A stretch of DNA of 64,000 nt from Mucilaginibacter lappiensis (lineage in GTDB: Bacteria > Bacteroidota > Bacteroidia > Sphingobacteriales > Sphingobacteriaceae), in the NCBI RefSeq assembly GCF_900155965.1, contig NZ_FTMG01000002.1, forward strand, positions 620,001 to 684,000, written 5' to 3'. The translations under genes and the position numbers were made by a program. Of the stretch, positions 1 through 8,828 are shown piece after piece. The notes beneath the pieces are model-generated. The model was not told where the DNA came from. It worked only from the letters and a program-made list of their open reading frames with translations, and made no database searches. Each line of letters opens with the position of its first letter. Positions within the stretch are counted from its first letter, which is position 1.

Positions 1-6
1 AAAAAG

Positions 7-1017
7 TTATCCTATCAGGTGTATCAGTGCAAATATACCCCCGGCAATAAGGGCTGATACAGGTATAGTAATGATCCAGGCCCAAACCAGGTTAATGGTA
101 ACGCCCCAGCGTACCGCCGAAACGCGTTTGGTTAAACCTACACCAATAATAGAACCTGTAATAGTATGTGTTGTTGAAACCGGGATGCCAAATCGTTCGG
201 TAATAAATAAGGTAACAGCACCTGCTGTTTCCGCGCTTACACCTTCTAACGGGGTTACCTTAGTGATTTTGGAACCCATGGTTTTTACAATTTTCCAACC
301 ACCAGACATGGTGCCTGCTGCAATAGCAGTATAGCAAGCCAGCGGGATCCATTCCGGCATCGGTGCACCAGATTTAATTACACCAGAGGTAATTAGCGTT
401 ACATATAATATACCCATTACTTTTTGGGCATCGTTACCACCATGCGCAAAACTTAACGCTGCTGCTGATAAGAGTTGCAGTCTTTTAAACCAGCGTTCGG
501 CAACGGCAGGTCTGGCCCTTTTACAGATATGCAGTATCAGGATGGTAATGAGGTAGGCTATAACCAAACCAATAAACGGCGCTAAAACTATATAGGCTAT
601 GATGGTTAATACATAGTGCATTTCAATCGCATTCAATGGATTAACGTGCATATAGATAGCGTTGGCCATACCCGCACCGGCAAAACCACCGATAAGCGTG
701 TGTGAAGAACTTGAAGGGATACCAAACCACCAGGTTATTAAATTCCAGGATATGGCTGCAATTAAGCCAGCGAGTATCACATGGATGGTCACAAAGTGCT
801 CCAATACAATCTTGGAAACGGTATTGGCAACTTTATGATCTTTGATAAAAAAGTATGCTGCGAAATTAAACACTGCCGCCATCAGTACTGCCTGGAAAGG
901 TGTTAATACTTTGGTAGATACTATAGTGGCGATGGAGTTGGCTGCATCGTGAAAGCCATTGGTATAATCAAAAATAAGTGCCAGGGCAATTACGACAACA
1001 AGTAGGGAGGTAACCAT
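7..1017 (-). CDS. PiT-family inorganic phosphate permease
   Basis: Low-affinity inorganic phosphate transporter of the inner membrane (336 aa), probably coupled to H+ or Na+ as in the PiT family. The protein is nearly all hydrophobic segments and has the two inverted signature repeats of the family: GFHDAANSIAT near residue 22 and SFAHGGNDAQK in the second half. It is somewhat shorter than E. coli PitA and fits the short bacterial and archaeal type. The start lies 20 bp after the stop of the DUF47 gene, and both genes run in the same direction, the usual Bacteroidota pairing. The gene is complete, with its stop at the very edge of the window. Confidence 0.95.
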   Translation of the reverse strand: MVTSLLVVVIALALIFDYTNGFHDAANSIATIVSTKVLTPFQAVLMAAVFNFAAYFFIKDHKVANTVSKIVLEHFVTIHVILAGLIAAISWNLITWWFGIPSSSSHTLIGGFAGAGMANAIYMHVNPLNAIEMHYVLTIIAYIVLAPFIGLVIAYLITILILHICKRARPAVAERWFKRLQLLSAAALSFAHGGNDAQKVMGILYVTLITSGVIKSGAPMPEWIPLACYTAIAAGTMSGGWKIVKTMGSKITKVTPLEGVSAETAGAVTLFITERFGIPVSTTHTITGSIIGVGLTKRVSAVRWGVTINLVWAWIITIPVSALIAGGIFALIHLIG

Positions 1018-1037
1018 TTAGTGATGATTAAGTATGC

Positions 1038-1688
1038 TTAAGCGTTTTTAACTAAAATTGATTCCATAACGTTGGCCGCGTCTTCGCACATATCGGTAGC
1101 GGTTTCAAGTGCGGCAAGTATTTCTTTGTATTTGATTAGGCGGATAGCGTCTTTTTCATAAAGAAACAGATCGGCTACGGCGCGGTCAAATACATAGTCG
1201 GCCTGGTTTTCCACACTGTTTATCCTGATGCAGGAGTCGGCTATGTTACGTACGTTCCTAAGGTCTTTTAATTCCTTTACAGCTTTTTCCAGGTCGATAC
1301 TGGCCTGTAATATCAGGTCAGACAGCTTGCGGATATGCTCATTAAAGTCATCAATCTTGTAAAGGCTCATGCGGTTAGCAGCCCCATGAATATAATCAGC
1401 TACATCATCAATAGCGGTAGCCAGTGCATGTATATCTTCGCGGTCAAACGGGGTGATAAAGTTTTTGCCCAGTTCCAGGTATATCTGGTGGGTTAGCTCA
1501 TCACCTTTGTTCTCCAGCTTATCTATTTGTTTGTAAAGCTCTTCCTGGGTTGCAGGATTGTTGGAGTTAACAGCCTCAACCAATACGGTAGCCATGGTAA
1601 CTACATTGCTTGCCGCCTGCTCAAATAGGGGGAAAAATATTTTCTTGTCCTTGGGTACAAAGTATTGGAATATGCTGTTAAGTGACAT
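1038..1688 (-). CDS. DUF47 family PhoU-like phosphate transport accessory protein
   Basis: Cytoplasmic all-helical protein of 216 aa of the DUF47 (PhoU-like) family, which partners PiT permeases and probably modulates their activity. The sequence shows the charged helical layout of PhoU relatives, with acidic positions in NKGDELTHQIYLEL and in DDVADYIHGAANRM that in the family bind metal clusters. Its length matches the family. It lies between a PhoR-like kinase upstream (48-bp gap) and the PiT gene downstream (20-bp gap), so the three are likely co-transcribed. The role in transport control is family knowledge; no regulatory site is evident. Confidence 0.93.
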   Translation of the reverse strand: MSLNSIFQYFVPKDKKIFFPLFEQAASNVVTMATVLVEAVNSNNPATQEELYKQIDKLENKGDELTHQIYLELGKNFITPFDREDIHALATAIDDVADYIHGAANRMSLYKIDDFNEHIRKLSDLILQASIDLEKAVKELKDLRNVRNIADSCIRINSVENQADYVFDRAVADLFLYEKDAIRLIKYKEILAALETATDMCEDAANVMESILVKNA

Positions 1689-1736
1689 AATGCTTTAAAT
1701 TGGGGTAAAGGTACGTTTGCTTATGTTAAGTTAATG

Positions 1737-2801
1737 TTAACTTTTTAACACGGGTATATTGGGTAAATGTAAGGTTTGTTTGGCAATTTGCAGGGTAAAG
1801 CCAAATGTGGAACCTAAGCCTTCGGTGCTGCGTACATTAATGGTTTGCTGATGCGCTTCTATAATATGTTTTACAATGGCCAGCCCTAAACCCGAGCCGC
1901 CAATTTGCCTTGACCTGCTGCTATCGGTACGGTAAAAACGCTCAAATAAGCGTGGCAGGAACTTTTCTTCGATGCCGATACCATCATCGGTCACCTCAAC
2001 TAATACCTGGTCATGCAGTACAAAAAGACTTACCGAAGTACTGCCTTCTTCCTTACCATATTTAAAGGAATTGTCAATCAGGTTAACCAATACCTGGCGT
2101 ATTTTTTCCCGGTCGGCATATACCAGGATGCCCTCGTCGTATTTTTGTTTAAATATTAATTTAATATGATATTGCTTACCCTTGATCTCCAATGATTCAA
2201 AAACCTCTTTGATGAGGTCATTGATCTTAAACTTGCTGTAATTGATCGGTATTTCGCCTGATTCCAGTTTGGAAATTTCGTCCAAATCTTTGATCAGGTA
2301 GCTCAGCCGATCCACGTTTTTAGAGGCTTTCTCTAAAAATTGGCGTGCCATATCACGATCGTCAAAATCATCATCCTGCAGGGCCTCAATATAACCCTGG
2401 ATGGCAAAAAGCGGTGTTTTAAACTCGTGCGATATATTGGAAAGAAAATCGCGACGGAATTTTTCTTGTTTACGCAGCTCGTCAATCTCAATCTTTTTTT
2501 GCTTGGCCCATTCTTTTACTTCCGATTCTACATCGTTGATAGGATTGGCGCTTACGTGTTCGCCAAGCGCATCACGCAGATCGCGGCCCAGCTTTAAGTT
2601 ATGGATAAGCTTATAGATAAGCTTAATGCGCGAGTAGATGTATTTTTCGATGAGGTAATAGAAAACCACATAGCTGGTAATGAGCGTAGCCAGGAAGGTT
2701 ACCATAACATCGTACCACTTGTGCTGAAAATAAAAGTTAACGGCAGATAGCGTTATTGCCACGCCCAGGGCGGTTATTAAAACCAGTACACGCAAATTCA
2801 T
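1737..2801 (-). CDS. Sensor histidine kinase, PhoR-like
   Basis: Membrane histidine kinase of 354 aa. Two N-terminal membrane segments (about residues 4-25 and 33-52) are joined by a very short loop, so there is almost no periplasmic sensor. A linker of about 65 residues leads to the H-box SNISHEFKTP with phospho-acceptor His125, then the N-box (LVNLIDNSFKYG), G1 (DDGIGIEE) and G2 (GGSGLGLAIV) ATP-binding motifs. This short-loop form is typical of PhoR kinases, and the gene precedes the DUF47 and PiT genes, so a phosphate role is likely. No response regulator gene adjoins it. It starts 9 bp after the methyltransferase gene, so it could also be read through from the polyketide group. Confidence 0.9.
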   Translation of the reverse strand: MNLRVLVLITALGVAITLSAVNFYFQHKWYDVMVTFLATLITSYVVFYYLIEKYIYSRIKLIYKLIHNLKLGRDLRDALGEHVSANPINDVESEVKEWAKQKKIEIDELRKQEKFRRDFLSNISHEFKTPLFAIQGYIEALQDDDFDDRDMARQFLEKASKNVDRLSYLIKDLDEISKLESGEIPINYSKFKINDLIKEVFESLEIKGKQYHIKLIFKQKYDEGILVYADREKIRQVLVNLIDNSFKYGKEEGSTSVSLFVLHDQVLVEVTDDGIGIEEKFLPRLFERFYRTDSSRSRQIGGSGLGLAIVKHIIEAHQQTINVRSTEGLGSTFGFTLQIAKQTLHLPNIPVLKS

Positions 2802-2810
2802 ATCGTAAAG

Positions 2811-3509
2811 TTACGATTTGTAGACGATTAACTGCCAGCGGAATGGCCAATGCCATGTTAAATTATAGTTATCAATTTCTGCATTTTTTAATAAAGTAAC
2901 CAATTCGGCTTTTTTGAAGGCGCGTTTTACGGATAGCGGGCCGTCATTACGGGCCATTTTACTCCGGGTAAAAACATGGGTTATCGCTATAATAGCATAG
3001 TACAATAGCCAATGCCGGTGCAAGTCGGTAATGATAATGCCCTTGCGAGCTGATGCATTCATGTTTTTGATGAGCGTTATCCATCGTTCGTCGTCAAAGT
3101 GATGGGTAAACAGGCTGCAGATAACAATATCACAGGGTTTAATACGATCTGTATCTGTAATCACATCGGCTTGCAGATAGTCGATATTCATAAATCCCGC
3201 CGATTCCTGACGGGCAAAATTAACAGCAGCAGGTGCCGCATCGATACCGGTTAAATTTAGCTGCAAATTGTTTTTAGCTGCCCATTTGGCTATGGCAATT
3301 AAAGCATCGCCGCCACCGCAGCCCCAATCGCTTATGGCGTAACCGGTACGTACAGGGAAGTTCTTTAAAGCTTTAATCAGGTTTTTATGACCGCCCAATA
3401 AAGCGTTTACCTGGCCTAAACCGGCCAATACGGGCTCAATCTCGCTGGCTGGCAGGGCAAAATCGTCCATTATTTCGACATCGGAAGCGCGTATGGTTAA
3501 ATCAGGCAT
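2811..3509 (-). CDS. Class I SAM-dependent methyltransferase of the type III PKS group
   Basis: Soluble methyltransferase of 232 aa. The SAM-binding glycine motif I is seen as DWGCGGGDALIAIA (about residues 62-75), followed by an acidic strand-2 end (LTGIDAAPAAVNFA) and LQADVI. It is third in the minus-strand run polyketide synthase, FAD oxidoreductase, methyltransferase, with an 18-bp gap to the oxidoreductase. The SrsA-SrsB-SrsC phenolic-lipid pathway of Streptomyces griseus uses the same three enzyme types, so methylation of the resorcinol or pyrone ring or its hydroxyl is a reasonable inference. The exact position and substrate cannot be read from the sequence. Confidence 0.85.
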   Translation of the reverse strand: MPDLTIRASDVEIMDDFALPASEIEPVLAGLGQVNALLGGHKNLIKALKNFPVRTGYAISDWGCGGGDALIAIAKWAAKNNLQLNLTGIDAAPAAVNFARQESAGFMNIDYLQADVITDTDRIKPCDIVICSLFTHHFDDERWITLIKNMNASARKGIIITDLHRHWLLYYAIIAITHVFTRSKMARNDGPLSVKRAFKKAELVTLLKNAEIDNYNLTWHWPFRWQLIVYKS

Positions 3510-3527
3510 ATAGTAAATACGTGGTGG

Positions 3528-4652
3528 TTAGGCGAAAGGTTTGCCATGGGTTTGACTGATCAAAAAACGGGATACAGGGGGCAGGCCATTCAGCATATTT
3601 AAGGTAAGCGCTGTGGTGGTGTTATTGCCAAACAATCGCTGCAATTGCCTGCCAACCCAAAGGCGCCGGGCAAACTCCTTGTTCCAGCTATGGGTGTAAT
3701 CGGTTTCTAAAGCTGCACGTTTATGGGCTGTGAATTTTGCAGGCTGGTAATGGGCGATGATCTTTTCGGATAATATTTTAGCAGAATGGATAGCCATAGT
3801 CATACCGTTGCCGCAAAGCGGGGCTATCATGCCGGCAGTATCGCCACTCATGAGGATATGATCTTCAACCGGGGCCTTTTTTTCGAAGGATATTTCGTTG
3901 ATCACCTCGGGTTTGTCCAGCAGAAATTCAGCCTTGCTAAAAATATCATCCAGGTATGGGTTTTTGCGAATTACGTTTTGCTCGAGGCCTTCAAGAGTCC
4001 CATGCTTGCGAAGGTCATCCCGATGGGCCATGTAGCACATGCAGTAACGGTCGCCATCGGTTTTGCTTACGCCGCAATAGCCATCTTTATAATTGTTGAG
4101 CTGGATAAGATCATCTGGAAAATCCATGCGTACATGGAATTTCACGGCCAGGTATGGACTCCGTTTATAAAAGAAAGGGCGTTTTAATTTTTGATCAAGA
4201 TTGGATCGTTTGCCGAATGAACCTATAACAAGTGGCGCTGTCATGACATTTCCGGGTGTGACCACCTCAAAATGATCATTAACAAAGCGGATATCCTCTA
4301 CCCGTGTACCAGGCATCACGTTTACGCCTTCGGCCATAGCTTTGTGATACAAAAGGTTATCAAAAGTAAAGCGACTTAAACCAAAGCCACCCAGGTCCAG
4401 TTTTTGCGAAAGTTTGGTGCCTGATACCGCGGTTACCTCCAGTCGATTGATCCGGGCCACCTGCAAGGGTTCCAAATCAATATCCAGTTTGCTCAAAAAG
4501 GGAATTACTTCGTTGGAGATATATTCGCCGCATACCCGGTGCGTGGGGTATGTTTTCTTTTCGATCACAGTAACCTGAAGACCGGCCCGGTTTAATAAAA
4601 TGGCATTGAATAAGCCTGCCAAACCGCCACCGACTATAATTACATCGCTCAT
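3528..4652 (-). CDS. FAD-dependent oxidoreductase (geranylgeranyl reductase / monooxygenase-like)
   Basis: Flavoprotein of 374 aa. The N-terminus is a Rossmann FAD site, VIIVGGGLAGLFNAI, with the acidic strand end at VTVIEKK. The second FAD contact is seen late as SGDTAGMIAPLCGNGMTMA, the GD motif of the geranylgeranyl reductase / p-hydroxybenzoate hydroxylase superfamily. It lies 3 bp after the stop of the polyketide synthase gene, so coupling is tight. In the comparable Srs pathway a flavin monooxygenase oxidises the alkylresorcinol ring to a quinone; a reductase acting on a prenyl chain is the alternative, since a UbiA prenyltransferase gene is near. No evidence here decides between the two. 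Confidence 0.85.
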   Translation of the reverse strand: MSDVIIVGGGLAGLFNAILLNRAGLQVTVIEKKTYPTHRVCGEYISNEVIPFLSKLDIDLEPLQVARINRLEVTAVSGTKLSQKLDLGGFGLSRFTFDNLLYHKAMAEGVNVMPGTRVEDIRFVNDHFEVVTPGNVMTAPLVIGSFGKRSNLDQKLKRPFFYKRSPYLAVKFHVRMDFPDDLIQLNNYKDGYCGVSKTDGDRYCMCYMAHRDDLRKHGTLEGLEQNVIRKNPYLDDIFSKAEFLLDKPEVINEISFEKKAPVEDHILMSGDTAGMIAPLCGNGMTMAIHSAKILSEKIIAHYQPAKFTAHKRAALETDYTHSWNKEFARRLWVGRQLQRLFGNNTTTALTLNMLNGLPPVSRFLISQTHGKPFA

Positions 4653-4655
4653 GGT

Positions 4656-5765
4656 TTAATGCATTTCGAGTATCATCCCTTCAACGGTTAAACCCGGCCC
4701 AAAGGCAAAGCTCATGATCTTTTGCTCTTTTAAGTTTTGTGCAGCCAGCATTTTTTGCAGTACGAATAATATAGTGGCCGACGACATATTGCCATACTCT
4801 TGCAGAGTTTGGTAAGCAAAGGCATTGCTTTCTTCAGGAAGATCAAGAGCTATTTCAACGGCTTCCAATATCTTGCGCCCGCCCGGGTGTACAGCATAAG
4901 CGGTGATCTGCCCGGCATCCATTTTTACTTTATGCAGAAAACGTTCCATCAAAGCGCCGATATGTTTTTTGATCTGCTTGGATACTTTGGAGGTCAATAT
5001 CATTTCAAAACCGGTATTGCCCACATGCCAGCCCATATCATCGCGGGCCTCGGTCACAAATTCGGTATAAAAATTCTTTAAGGAGAAATAAGTTCCTGTG
5101 CCCGAACGGTTGGCTGTATTTTCCACCAGAACCGCCGCCGCGCCATCACTGAACAGCGAATTGGCTACCCAGTTATCAAGCGTATTATTTTTTTGAAAGT
5201 GCAGGGTACACAGCTCAATACTTACGATCAGTACTTTGGCTTCGGGATTTGCACGACAAATATAGTCGGATACTTTGAGCGCGTTGATGGCACCATAGCA
5301 TCCCATAAAATTGATACAGGTGCGCTCGGTATCTCGATTAAGTGGCAGCTTCTCCACCAATTCAATATCAATGCCCGGGGCATGCATGCCGGTACAGCTC
5401 ACGGTGATCAGATGGGTGATCTGAGGTAGAATATCATCGCCAAAACTGGCAAGGCAATTTTTTACCGCTTTAATAGCAATAGCTATCGCCTCTTTTTCAT
5501 AAAGTTTCAGCCGCTCTTTAGTACCGGGAAAAGGTTCCAGATCTGCCGATTGCTTAAAGAAAGTATATTGAGATGGATCACTGGCGCCAAAATCCGGGAT
5601 CACCGAATAGCGATAATCAATGCCGGAGTGGTCATAAATACTTTTCAACCTGGCGGCGTTAGTTGCATCCAAGCCAAACGCATTCACCATAAAGTGGTAA
5701 ATGTCATTTTGAGCTATTCGATTGTCGGGATTAGCTATCCCAATGGCACTGATGCAACTATCCAT
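4656..5765 (-). CDS. Type III polyketide synthase (chalcone/stilbene synthase family)
   Basis: Homodimeric ketosynthase that extends an acyl-CoA with malonyl-CoA and cyclises the product. At 369 aa it has the family length and the full Cys-His-Asn triad: Cys156 in NFMGCYGAINAL, His293 in AVHPGGRKIL and Asn326 in EYGNMSSATILF. The C-terminal signature is AFGPGLTVEG (about residues 354-363). Bacterial relatives make alkylresorcinols, alkylpyrones or phloroglucinols; the specific product cannot be predicted from the motifs. It heads the run with the FAD oxidoreductase and methyltransferase. A long inverted repeat (5802-5898) separates it from yceI upstream, so it may have its own promoter in that short gap. 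Confidence 0.95.
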   Translation of the reverse strand: MDSCISAIGIANPDNRIAQNDIYHFMVNAFGLDATNAARLKSIYDHSGIDYRYSVIPDFGASDPSQYTFFKQSADLEPFPGTKERLKLYEKEAIAIAIKAVKNCLASFGDDILPQITHLITVSCTGMHAPGIDIELVEKLPLNRDTERTCINFMGCYGAINALKVSDYICRANPEAKVLIVSIELCTLHFQKNNTLDNWVANSLFSDGAAAVLVENTANRSGTGTYFSLKNFYTEFVTEARDDMGWHVGNTGFEMILTSKVSKQIKKHIGALMERFLHKVKMDAGQITAYAVHPGGRKILEAVEIALDLPEESNAFAYQTLQEYGNMSSATILFVLQKMLAAQNLKEQKIMSFAFGPGLTVEGMILEMH

Positions 5766-5801
5766 CTATGTTATGTTTTTTTAGTATCAAGTAGTTTATT
5801 G

Positions 5802-5898
5802 GTATCAAGTAGCTAGTATCAGGTATCAAGATTTTTGAATGTTCCATTCTAAGTAAAAATCACTTCTGTCTTGATACTTGATACTAGCTACTTGATAC
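5802..5898. repeat. Long inverted repeat between yceI and the polyketide synthase gene
   Basis: Two 30-base arms (5802-5831 and 5869-5898) match at 29 positions and enclose a 37-base loop. The arms are built from repeats of the word GTATCAAGTAG or GTATCAGG. The right arm runs into the end of the yceI gene and supplies its last codons and stop. It may act as a terminator or mRNA-stabilising hairpin. A further partial copy of the word (5783-5793) precedes the left arm. Confidence 0.8.
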
Positions 5899-6427
5899 TA
5901 CTTTCCACATTTACCGTAACCGTAGCTTCGTCGGCCAGCACCATGCTGTTGCCGCCTAAGCCAAAATCCCTGCGGTTTATTTTAAAGCTGCCGCTAAATA
6001 CTGCGGTAATACCCGTTTCGGTGTAAGTAAAAGGAATCTCTATCAACTTTGTTTTGTCTTTTATAGTTACGTTAAAACTGCCGGTATAGTTGTCTCCGCC
6101 TTTATGTTTAAATGAAACCGACTTTAACGTGATCTTCGGATAAGTAGTTATATCAAAATAATCAGCGCTTTTCAGGTGATTATCACGCATCTCGTTATCG
6201 GTATTAATGGTGGCGGTTTCTACCGAGGCTATGATGCTGCTGCTAGCAAGGTCTGCAGGTTTAAACTGTACATCGGCTTGCAAACCATTAAAAACGCCGG
6301 TACAATTAATACCCATATTTTTAATTTTAAAAGTAATAGCCGATTTGTTGATCGTTGTTTTTACCTGTGCAAAGCTGTTGGTTACTAAAAAAGCTAAAAT
6401 GGCGGCGATATAAATTTTTTTCATCAT
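5888..6427 (-). CDS. YceI family lipocalin-like protein, exported
   Basis: Periplasmic or secreted protein of 179 aa with an N-terminal signal peptide (basic start MKKIYIAA, hydrophobic core, cleavage probably after SFA). The rest is the YceI beta-barrel fold, seen in AITFKIKNMGINCTGVF near the start and INRRDFGLGG late. YceI relatives bind polyisoprenoids or other long amphipathic lipids in a barrel. The gene sits between the polyketide genes and the divergent UbiA gene, so carrying or protecting a prenylated product is a plausible inference. Its final codons (Ser-Ser-Ile-Lys-stop) are encoded by one arm of an inverted repeat, which suggests the C-terminus was altered by repeat insertion. 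Confidence 0.9.
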   Translation of the reverse strand: MMKKIYIAAILAFLVTNSFAQVKTTINKSAITFKIKNMGINCTGVFNGLQADVQFKPADLASSSIIASVETATINTDNEMRDNHLKSADYFDITTYPKITLKSVSFKHKGGDNYTGSFNVTIKDKTKLIEIPFTYTETGITAVFSGSFKINRRDFGLGGNSMVLADEATVTVNVESSIK

Positions 6428-6593
6428 GAATTACGAACGTACTTTCAAACATAACATTTTATAAGGCACCAATTTTTACATTCGTAATCACAAGGCAACC
6501 ATGTTTGCTATTATTACGTTTATGAGGTTATGAAGGGTTGCCTTTATTGTTTAATAATATTTATCACCGCCATCTATCAAATAACCGCTCAGT

Positions 6594-7478
6594 ATGAACT
6601 TAAAACAGCTAATACCAACTCCATCGGCATGGGCGCATTTGCGTTTTGTGTTTTCTGTTTTTTTGCTCCCGGTATATTTGTTTGCTTTTAGCCAGGTACA
6701 TGATGTTCACTTTTGGCCGGCCGTTTTGGTATTTTTGATCTGGCATTTACTGGCTTTTCCGGCAAGTAACGGTTATAACAGTTACTTTGACCGTGATGAA
6801 GAAAGCATTGCCCTGCTGGCCAAACCGCCTGAGGTGGATATCAGCTTGTACTATTTTTCGATATTGCTGGAGGCTGTGGCCTTTTTGCTGGGTTTCCTGA
6901 TCAGTTGGGAATTTGCCTTCGCGGTATTGCTTTACGGTATTATGTCAAAACTATACAGCCACTCCACTACGCGGTTAAAAAAGTATCCCATTATCAGTTT
7001 TTTAACGGTCTTCTTTTTCCAGGGGGCATTTATTTACTATACCACTTATTCGGCCCTTGCGGGATTAAGCCTGTTCAGACATTGGGGTGTTGGTTTTGCT
7101 GTTGCCGGGGGTATATGTTCTTGTTTGATCGGCGCATCCTATCCGCTTACCCAGGTTTATCAGCATGCGGAGGATAGCCGGCGGGGCGACCGGACGATCA
7201 GCTTGTTGTTGGGTTATAAAGGCTCCTTTATTTTTTCGGGTGTGTTGTTTGCCCTGGGGATAGCCTTATCCTACTATTACTGGCATTCGGCAGGCCGAAT
7301 GCTGCACTTTTATTTTTTCCTGCTGTGCGCGCTTCCTATATTTTTGTTTTTTAATTACTGGTTTTATAAGGTTGGTCAATCGACCAAAAACGCCGATTAT
7401 AAAAATGCCATGCGCATGAATTTTTTAAGCTCGGGATGTATGCTGCTTTATTTTGGCGTGCTGGCGATATTTGGGTAG
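6594..7478 (+). CDS. UbiA-family prenyltransferase
   Basis: Integral membrane prenyltransferase of 294 aa with about eight or nine hydrophobic helices. The two Asp-rich motifs that bind the Mg-diphosphate of the prenyl donor are visible: NGYNSYFDRDEE (about residues 60-71) and YQHAEDSRRGDRTI (about residues 185-198). The family attaches prenyl chains to aromatic rings in quinone, heme O and chlorophyll synthesis; sequence alone does not identify this acceptor. It is divergent from yceI with 166 bp between them and lies close to the polyketide synthase, so a polyketide-derived aromatic acceptor is an attractive inference. The stop is followed 3 bp later by the end of the convergent porin gene. 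Confidence 0.88.
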   Translation: MNLKQLIPTPSAWAHLRFVFSVFLLPVYLFAFSQVHDVHFWPAVLVFLIWHLLAFPASNGYNSYFDRDEESIALLAKPPEVDISLYYFSILLEAVAFLLGFLISWEFAFAVLLYGIMSKLYSHSTTRLKKYPIISFLTVFFFQGAFIYYTTYSALAGLSLFRHWGVGFAVAGGICSCLIGASYPLTQVYQHAEDSRRGDRTISLLLGYKGSFIFSGVLFALGIALSYYYWHSAGRMLHFYFFLLCALPIFLFFNYWFYKVGQSTKNADYKNAMRMNFLSSGCMLLYFGVLAIFG

Positions 7479-7481
7479 ATA

Positions 7482-8801
7482 TTAAAACTCAACGTGCGCC
7501 CTTAAAGATAATACGTTTACCGGGCCGCGGTCTTTATTGTAAGCCGGGTTCAGGATAAACTGATAATCGGGTGTGAGCCAGACTTTCTTCTGAAAAGCAT
7601 TTATTTTATAGTACAACTCGGCTATCAACTCATGACCGTAGTTGAGCTTACCATCGCCAATAATAAAACCATAACCACCGGCGGCCAGGTAATCGCGATG
7701 CTGCGTTGAAAGTCCGTTAGCGATGAAGGCTAAAGCCAGTTCGTCATCGGGGCGTTTCCATGATGTGCCTTTTAGCGTGCCACCAAAGCTCAATGAACGG
7801 TCGATCTCGGTAAAATACCAGGTTTCGGTTTTGCCGTCGTTGTAGCTTACTTTGGCAAATACACCAAAGTCTTTACTTAGGTACTGATCGGCACTGATAC
7901 CGAAGCCATATTTATGCTTGCCGTAAGTAAGATTGGTATCCACTACCGGGTTTACCGGATTTTTGGCCAGTGCCTCACTATAAACACCCATTTTACCATT
8001 GTTCCGGAAGCCTAATACCCGTACAGTACCCTTATTGCCGTTGATAGTGTAACGATGCTCATACTCCAGTGTTTGTGTATTGGCATGTCCTATTTTGGAA
8101 TCCCAGATGGCGCCGTTAGCGGTAGTGGTTGACATGGTAAAGGCAAAACGCAGTGTCCAGTTGGGTTGCCCCAGCTCAAAATGGCTGCCCAAAACATAGC
8201 CCCGTGTATTAGCCGGGTAATCCCAGGCGCCGTTATCCATTAAGGCCCAGTTCATGAATTGGGTACGTGGGTCATGGCTGAATTCGTTACCATCATAAAA
8301 ATCGGCCATGCCAAATTTACCAACCGTAAAGGAGAAGTATCGTTTACTTTTTAAGCCCGCCAATTGGTTGTTATCATCAGTAAGGGTATCTTTTTCTTTA
8401 CCCCACTCAAAATTTTGGGTAAAATACAAACGGGCGATATAAATTTTAGGTTCCGTGGCACCTACCCTAAAAGTTTCACCGTTAGGAAAGCCGGCTACGC
8501 CCAGCGTTTTGCTCAGACCGGCTCCTCCCGATAATTCCGGATTAAAAACAGCCTGTGCCCCTTTCCATAACCTGGCTGCACCAAAAAGTGTGGTAGTAAT
8601 AGAGCTTTGTGTTTCTGATTTGGTAAGTAAACTGTTAGTGCCGGTATAGGGGGCGCCAAATGATGGCTTGTATTGGGTAATGATAGTTTGCTGGAAATGG
8701 AGATTAAAACGCTGTTGTTTCAGGGTATCCTGTGCAAACACAAATAAGGTAAAGTTCAGCAGGAGAGTAGTTAGCAGTATCGTTTTTTTCATCAACCTCA
8801 A
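7482..8801 (-). CDS. Carbohydrate-selective porin, OprB-like, outer membrane
   Basis: Outer-membrane beta-barrel of 439 aa with a signal peptide ending FVFAQD. The body alternates polar and aromatic residues and ends in an aromatic terminal strand (LSLRAHVEF), as outer-membrane barrels do. The stretch VGKFGMADFYDGNEFSHDP followed by FMNWALMDNGAWDYPA is typical of OprB-type carbohydrate porins. Likely role: passive entry of sugars or other small solutes. The start could equally be Met4 at 8792, which gives the more usual MKKT signal-peptide start. It converges with the UbiA gene with 3 bp between stops and no obvious terminator. Confidence 0.82.
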   Translation of the reverse strand: MRLMKKTILLTTLLLNFTLFVFAQDTLKQQRFNLHFQQTIITQYKPSFGAPYTGTNSLLTKSETQSSITTTLFGAARLWKGAQAVFNPELSGGAGLSKTLGVAGFPNGETFRVGATEPKIYIARLYFTQNFEWGKEKDTLTDDNNQLAGLKSKRYFSFTVGKFGMADFYDGNEFSHDPRTQFMNWALMDNGAWDYPANTRGYVLGSHFELGQPNWTLRFAFTMSTTTANGAIWDSKIGHANTQTLEYEHRYTINGNKGTVRVLGFRNNGKMGVYSEALAKNPVNPVVDTNLTYGKHKYGFGISADQYLSKDFGVFAKVSYNDGKTETWYFTEIDRSLSFGGTLKGTSWKRPDDELALAFIANGLSTQHRDYLAAGGYGFIIGDGKLNYGHELIAELYYKINAFQKKVWLTPDYQFILNPAYNKDRGPVNVLSLRAHVEF

Positions 8802-8828
8802 ATTTGGGGCAAAGAAACTAAACTTTAT

